Program-made: the position numbers and the translations under genes
The notes under the pieces: generated by a model
The model's input: the letters and a program-made list of their open reading frames with translations, nothing else
The model's database searches: none
Told to the model about the DNA's origin: nothing
Assembly: GCA_035946625.1 (NCBI GenBank)
Contig: DASYZE010000069.1
Location: 22,186-86,185 of the forward strand
DNA length: 64,000 nt
Direction: 5' to 3'
Origin: DASYXZ01 sp035946625
GTDB taxonomy: Bacteria; Acidobacteriota; Terriglobia; UBA7540
Shown: piece by piece, positions 60,014-64,000 of the stretch
How positions within the stretch are numbered: position 1 is the first letter of the stretch
How the letters are laid out: every line of letters starts with the position of its first letter

Positions 60014-61066
60014 ATGAATGATATTCCGAGCAAAAAAGAAGTTCGCCGCCGGGATTTCCTGAAAATCGGCGGAGCTTCCGCTGCGGTCTTGGGCGGAGCG
60101 GGAAACTTGGGGGCGGGCAAAGCACAACCCTCAGCCGGCGCGCCCTTCCCTGCCCCGGCGCCCTCAGAGTTCGCGCCCGATACCAAGTATCCCAAGCTGG
60201 CCATTATCACCCCTTATTCGCGCGAGAAACTCGCTTTCGCCACGGCCGCGGGCTACGAAGGCGTGGTGGTTCCGCTCGACAATTTTTTCGACCCCGATAA
60301 GTTGAGCGATTCTCAGATTGACCAGATCATGGCCACCTCGCGTGAAACGGGCGCGCGCATTATCAGCATCGAGTGCATGTGGGGCTTGAACCACATTGAG
60401 CCGGACCACGGCAAGCGCGCCCAAATCAACGCCCGCTTCATTCGCTGCCTCGAATTCGGGCATCGCCTGGGCTGCAAATTTGTGGGAACGTTTAGCGGTG
60501 GAGTGAAGGGAGCCACCGGCGAGTCCCAAGCCAAAGATCTGGCCGACGTGGTGAATGAGAAATACATGCCGGTGCTGGAAAAGCTGGACCTTCATATGGG
60601 TTGGGAAAACTATCCCACCGAAACCAATTTCGCCACCGTCCCGGCATTCTATGAGGCGGTGTTTTCCCAGGTTCCGAACCTCCGCTTGGGCCTGGAATTC
60701 GATCCCTCGCATTTCATCCGCCAATTCATTGACCCCATTCAGGTGGCATGGAATTTCCGCGACCGCATCCACGCCGCCCACGCCAAGGACACGGAAATTA
60801 TAGACCCCGTCATTCAGCAGGTCGGCATTCACGGCAAAGGCTGGTGGCGCTACCGCATTCCCGGCCAGGGGCTGCTGGATTGGCCGAAGTTTATCACTGT
60901 GCTGCTACAAGCCGGATTTAAGGGAGGCATTGCGATCGAGCACGAGGACGAATTCTGGGATGAGCCGAACCAAGAGAACAAGCCCGACTTCCCCCAGGCA
61001 CGCAAGGACGGCTTTATCCTTGCCCATCGTTTCCTGAGCCAATTGCTGCCCGGCCGGCTCGCTTGA
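60014..61066 (+). CDS. Tat-exported sugar isomerase/epimerase-like TIM barrel
   Basis: 350 residues. Tat signal EVRRRDFLKIGGASAAVLGGAG. Xylose-isomerase-like barrel (AP endonuclease 2 family): YEGVVVPLDNFFDPDKL, ISIECMWGLNHIEPDH, CKFVGTFSGGVKG, MGWENYPTETNFAT, GLEFDPSHFIRQFIDPI, HAAHAKDTEII, with acidic/His metal ligands, and GGIAIEHEDEFWD. Probably an isomerase or dehydratase of sugar derivatives acting in the periplasm; the substrate is unknown. Confidence 0.85.
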   Translation: MNDIPSKKEVRRRDFLKIGGASAAVLGGAGNLGAGKAQPSAGAPFPAPAPSEFAPDTKYPKLAIITPYSREKLAFATAAGYEGVVVPLDNFFDPDKLSDSQIDQIMATSRETGARIISIECMWGLNHIEPDHGKRAQINARFIRCLEFGHRLGCKFVGTFSGGVKGATGESQAKDLADVVNEKYMPVLEKLDLHMGWENYPTETNFATVPAFYEAVFSQVPNLRLGLEFDPSHFIRQFIDPIQVAWNFRDRIHAAHAKDTEIIDPVIQQVGIHGKGWWRYRIPGQGLLDWPKFITVLLQAGFKGGIAIEHEDEFWDEPNQENKPDFPQARKDGFILAHRFLSQLLPGRLA

Positions 61067-61069
61067 ATT

Positions 61070-61148
61070 GATTTTAGATTGATAATTGACGATTAAAATC
61101 AAAAACCGAATCCGGAGATTGTTCAATCGGCAATCGAAAATCGGCAAT
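61070..61148. repeat. Inverted pair of heptad arrays (unit GATTNNN)
   Basis: Left: GATTTTA, GATTGAT, AATTGAC, GATTAAA (61070-61097). Right: GTTCAAT, CGGCAAT, CGAAAAT, CGGCAAT (61121-61148). It fills the whole gap between two convergent genes and ends at the permease stop codon. Same family as 19911-19985 (20-base identity). Confidence 0.8.
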
Positions 61149-63571
61149 TATTCATACCTCAGCGCCACCATCGGGTCCACCTTGGTTGCGCGGCGCGCGG
61201 GGAGGTAGCTGGCCAGCAGGGCCACTCCCGTGAGTAGGAGCGCCACCACCGCGTAAGTGGCTGGATCAGTCGGCTGCACTCCAAAAAGCATGCTCCGCAT
61301 GACGCGCGCCAGCGCCAGCGCGCCGGAGAGGCCGGCGGCCGTTCCGATCAGGGAGAGCACCAGTCCCTGCCGAAGAATCAATCCCAAAACATTCCTTCGC
61401 GACGCGCCCAGCGCCATGCGTATGCCGATTTCGTGCCGGCGCTGCTCGACGGAATAGGCAATCACGCCGTAGACGCCCACGCTGGCCAGCGCCAAAGCCA
61501 GCCCGGCGAAGACGCTCATCAGCGTCATCAGAAAACGATTGAATGCCAGGGAGAGCGCCAGAACCTCATCCATCGAGCGGGTGTGGCCCATGGGAATATT
61601 CGGGTCCGCACCACTGATGGCCGATTCCACCGGATGGCTCAAGGCGAGCGGCGTCACCTCCGTGCGCACCAGAATGGAGGTGGGAAACCATCCTTGAAAC
61701 AGCCTGTCACCCTCGAAATCCATCTGCGACATGGGAACGAAAAACGTAGGTGGCGCAGGCTCATTCAAGCTTGACCGCACATCGCCCGCCACACCCACCA
61801 CTTCCAGTTCGGTTTTATCCACCAACAAATGCCGGCCGAGGGCATTTTGACCGTGAAAATATTCTTGCGCGAAAGCCGCATTCACCACCGTCACTTTGGC
61901 CGAATCGGGTGCATCCGAAGCGGTAAAAAACCTTCCCGCCTCCAGCGGCGCGCCCAGCGTTCGCAAATATTCCGGCGTCACCTCGCGATAGTCCACTGAA
62001 GGATGTTGCAGGCGGCCATCCACCCGCACTCCCGGGTTCACGTTGCCACCCCGTTCCAGAGGCAGTCCAGCGGCCACCACGGCCGCGCTCTTGACTCCGG
62101 GAATGGCTTCAATGCGCCGCACCAATTCGTCGTAGAAACTGGAAAGCGCGGGAGTAGAATTGTATTTCGATCCCGTGGTCCAGATTTGCAAGCTGAGCAG
62201 GTGGTGCGGATTGAATCCCGAGTCTGTGCTCAGGAGGCTGGCGAATGTCCGCATGAGTAGCCCAGAGCCCACAAGCAGAATCAAGGCCAGCGCCAACTCT
62301 GCGGAAACCATGCCCGCGCTCATCCGGCGGCGGCGGAAACTGAGCGTAGCCCGGCCCTCACTTTCTTTGAGGGTTTCATTCAGGTTGGTGCGCGCGGCCT
62401 GCACGGCGGGAGCAAGCCCAAAAAGAATTCCGGTCAACAGGGCGATGCCGGCGGTAAAGAGCAGCGCCCATCCGTTCAGCGCAATATCTTTTGCGCGCGG
62501 CAGGACGTCCGGGGCCAGCCCGAGGAGAAAGTTTACGCCCCCCAGCGCCACCAGCAGCCCGCCCGCGGCTCCGAAAAGCGCAAGCAGAAGGCTCTCCGTG
62601 AGGAGTTGGCGCAGGATTCGCCCTCGCCCGGCGCCCAGCGCCGCCCGAAGGGCGATTTCGCGATTCCTCGCCGCCGTGCGCGCCAGCATCAGGTTGGCCA
62701 CATTCACGCAGGCGATCAGGAGCACCAGACCAATGGCGGCAAAGAGAACCAGCAACGGAGTCCTGACGTCATTGGAAATCACGTACCCATAAGGCGCGGC
62801 CGCAAAACTTAGCTGTTGCCGGTCTTCCTCTTTCATCCACTGGTAGTTTTCCTGCACAAACCTTTGGGCAATCCCTGCCAGGTAGCTGTTGGCACGCGGC
62901 GCGGAAACATCAGGCTTCAGCCGGGCGATGACGTCGTAATTCTGCCCGCGGCCAATCGAATCCCGCACCGGCTCGATAGTGGTCCACAATGCGGCCGGCG
63001 GAATGCCGGCAAAGCCTTCCGGCATCACCCCAATCACCGTGAATGGAGCGCCATCCAATAGGACGGCGCGTCCGATGGCGCCCGGATCGCCGCTGCAATG
63101 CTCCTTCCACAGGCCGTAGCTCAAGACGGCCACGCTGGGGCCGCCATATCGGTCGTCGTCAGGGCCGAAGTTACGGCCTATGAAGGGTTGAACTCCGAAC
63201 ACGTTGAAGTATTGCGAGGAAACGCGCAAGGCGGCAATATGTTCCGGCCGCCCGGCTCCCATCAGGTTAAAACCCACCCCGGTGGATGCGGCGATGTATT
63301 GAAACGGCTGGTTGTGCTGGCTCCAGAAGTCGAAGGCATTCGCCGTATATCCCGAGTAGATTAATTTGCCGCGGTACTCTCTTGAAATCTCGACGATGCG
63401 CTGAGGATCAGGATAGGGCAAGGGACGCATCAATACACCATAGACCACGCTGAACATCGCCGTGTTGGCCCCGATTCCAAGCGCCAGCGTCAGCACCGCC
63501 ACCAGTGTGAATCCAGGATTTTTCACCAACGTGCGCAACCCGTAGCGCAAGTCCTGAAGTAAGTTTCCCAT
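61148..63571 (-). CDS. MacB/FtsX-type duplicated ABC permease (ADOP family)
   Basis: 807 residues without an ATPase domain. N-terminal helix (NPGFTLVAVLTLALGIGANTAMF), MacB-like periplasmic domain, FtsX helices (PLLVLFAAIGLVLLIACVNVANLMLARTAARNREIALRAALGAGRGRI), then a second MacB domain and second FtsX set (FAGLALALASVGVYGVIAYSVEQRRHEIGIRMALGASRRNV, ending LASYLPARRATKVDPMVALRYE). These long permeases are a hallmark of Acidobacteria, usually in many copies; substrates are unknown. No partner ATPase adjoins. Confidence 0.93.
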   Translation of the reverse strand: MGNLLQDLRYGLRTLVKNPGFTLVAVLTLALGIGANTAMFSVVYGVLMRPLPYPDPQRIVEISREYRGKLIYSGYTANAFDFWSQHNQPFQYIAASTGVGFNLMGAGRPEHIAALRVSSQYFNVFGVQPFIGRNFGPDDDRYGGPSVAVLSYGLWKEHCSGDPGAIGRAVLLDGAPFTVIGVMPEGFAGIPPAALWTTIEPVRDSIGRGQNYDVIARLKPDVSAPRANSYLAGIAQRFVQENYQWMKEEDRQQLSFAAAPYGYVISNDVRTPLLVLFAAIGLVLLIACVNVANLMLARTAARNREIALRAALGAGRGRILRQLLTESLLLALFGAAGGLLVALGGVNFLLGLAPDVLPRAKDIALNGWALLFTAGIALLTGILFGLAPAVQAARTNLNETLKESEGRATLSFRRRRMSAGMVSAELALALILLVGSGLLMRTFASLLSTDSGFNPHHLLSLQIWTTGSKYNSTPALSSFYDELVRRIEAIPGVKSAAVVAAGLPLERGGNVNPGVRVDGRLQHPSVDYREVTPEYLRTLGAPLEAGRFFTASDAPDSAKVTVVNAAFAQEYFHGQNALGRHLLVDKTELEVVGVAGDVRSSLNEPAPPTFFVPMSQMDFEGDRLFQGWFPTSILVRTEVTPLALSHPVESAISGADPNIPMGHTRSMDEVLALSLAFNRFLMTLMSVFAGLALALASVGVYGVIAYSVEQRRHEIGIRMALGASRRNVLGLILRQGLVLSLIGTAAGLSGALALARVMRSMLFGVQPTDPATYAVVALLLTGVALLASYLPARRATKVDPMVALRYE

Positions 63572-63590
63572 TTCGTTGTCCTCGAGTTTT

Positions 63591-63706
63591 GGATGAAAGA
63601 TTAAAGTGTAAAGGTTAAAGGATGAAAAAAGAACAACCGTCCCGCTTTGCTTTTAACCTTTACACTTTAACCGTTGCCTTCCAACCTTTAACCTTATCTC
63701 ATACTT
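63591..63706. repeat. Inverted pair of heptad arrays with a 19-bp perfect stem
   Basis: Left, 5 units: GGATGAA, AGATTAA, AGTGTAA, AGGTTAA, AGGATGA (63591-63625). Right, 8 units from 63651: TTTTAAC, CTTTACA, CTTTAAC, CGTTGCC, TTCCAAC, CTTTAAC, CTTATCT, CATACTT. Bases 63601-63619 and 63652-63670 are exact complements. Confidence 0.85.
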
Positions 63707-63780
63707 TTACTACGTAACCCCCACCAAAAAGTTGCTTTATTTGACGGCTGATGTGACCTGCCCCCGTTCTCTGTCCCAAA

Positions 63781-64000
63781 TCATAATGCGAGTTCCGGGG
63801 TAGTTTCTTGCTTTTGCTCTTCTCTGCGGTGCAGCTCGAAGGGAGCCGTAGGCGACCGGAGAGCTGCACCGCACGCTGTGAACTCTTGCGGGGTCCGATT
63901 CCCCAAGCATGAATGAGGTCGAACCTCGTTGTAATCCCTCCTCCAAGCCTCGATCGTCTGCCGAGCTTCCCCCAGGCTCAGGAACCAGTGTTCATTCAAA
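63781..64000 (-). mobile_element. IS3-family transposase, C-terminal end (runs off window)
   Basis: The frame runs in from the right edge: NEHWFLSLGEARQTIEAWR, RDYNEVRPHSCLGNRTPQEF, then a divergent tail to a TGA at 63781. NEYN..RPHSSLGxxTP is the C-terminal signature of IS3-family OrfB (DDE integrase). About 72 codons are present. TGACCTGCCCCC at 63754-63765, typical of IS3 terminal repeats, probably marks the element's end. Confidence 0.88.

Overview
The window looks like a chromosomal contig from an Acidobacteriota-like bacterium, probably an uncultured lineage. Evidence is the mix of families: a large Oar-type TonB-dependent receptor with a carboxypeptidase-regulatory N-terminus, two tandem secreted von Willebrand A proteins, a long MacB/FtsX duplicated permease, a zinc-ribbon Ser/Thr kinase, YVTN propellers and LPxG-type 'LPPGL' secreted proteins, in GC-rich DNA. 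Lipid A / Kdo genes (kdsC, kdsD, kdsA) and an LptF-LptG fusion show a Gram-negative envelope. No rRNA, tRNA or CRISPR locus was seen.

Layout. 0-8 kb: ankyrin/CxxCH protein, an overlapping trio aroF - YVTN lipoprotein - 3-methyladenine glycosylase, then a membrane Ser/Thr kinase and a UBP zinc finger on the other strand. 8-17 kb: TonB receptor, secreted proteins, a 45-residue membrane protein, HNH nuclease, SnoaL-like protein, receiver-like protein and cytochrome c. 17-32 kb: GH57 glycosidase, LptF-LptG fusion, a frameshifted CsaA-like gene, ppdK, glyS, glyQ; this segment is densely seeded with a palindromic element. 32-39 kb: recO, PfkB kinase, SDR, kdsC, kdsD, a diguanylate cyclase. 39.3-42.6 kb: a small defence-like island in which a DNA methyltransferase-Mrr gene has been gutted and replaced by a PD-(D/E)xK nuclease gene, followed by a HEPN protein. 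42.8-50 kb: Ycf46-like AAA ATPase, TfoX-like protein, kdsA, four-helix-bundle gene, pyrG, two VWA proteins. 50-64 kb: deoB, M48 protease, leuD/leuC, a MITE with target duplication next to higBA, MATE exporter, cupin, Tat-exported isomerase-like protein, ADOP permease and an IS3 transposase end.

The most unusual content is repetitive DNA rather than any single gene. First, a bipartite palindromic element: a GC-rich dyad (GTCGNCGNGNCGAC) followed after exactly 5 nt by an AT-rich dyad (TTAAAGTAWTACTTTAA); six bipartite copies plus about ten AT-rich dyads alone occur between 11.2 and 32.0 kb, several inside genes with the one base change that avoids a stop codon. Second, at least fifteen loci carry degenerate tandem arrays with a period of exactly 7 bp, each locus with its own unit and often arranged as an inverted pair; such arrays lie in frame inside glyS and glyQ and bracket the four-helix-bundle gene. 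Third, GTAG...CTAC double-hairpin elements, one of which moved recently enough to keep its target-site duplication, and two of which supply the stop codon of a gene.
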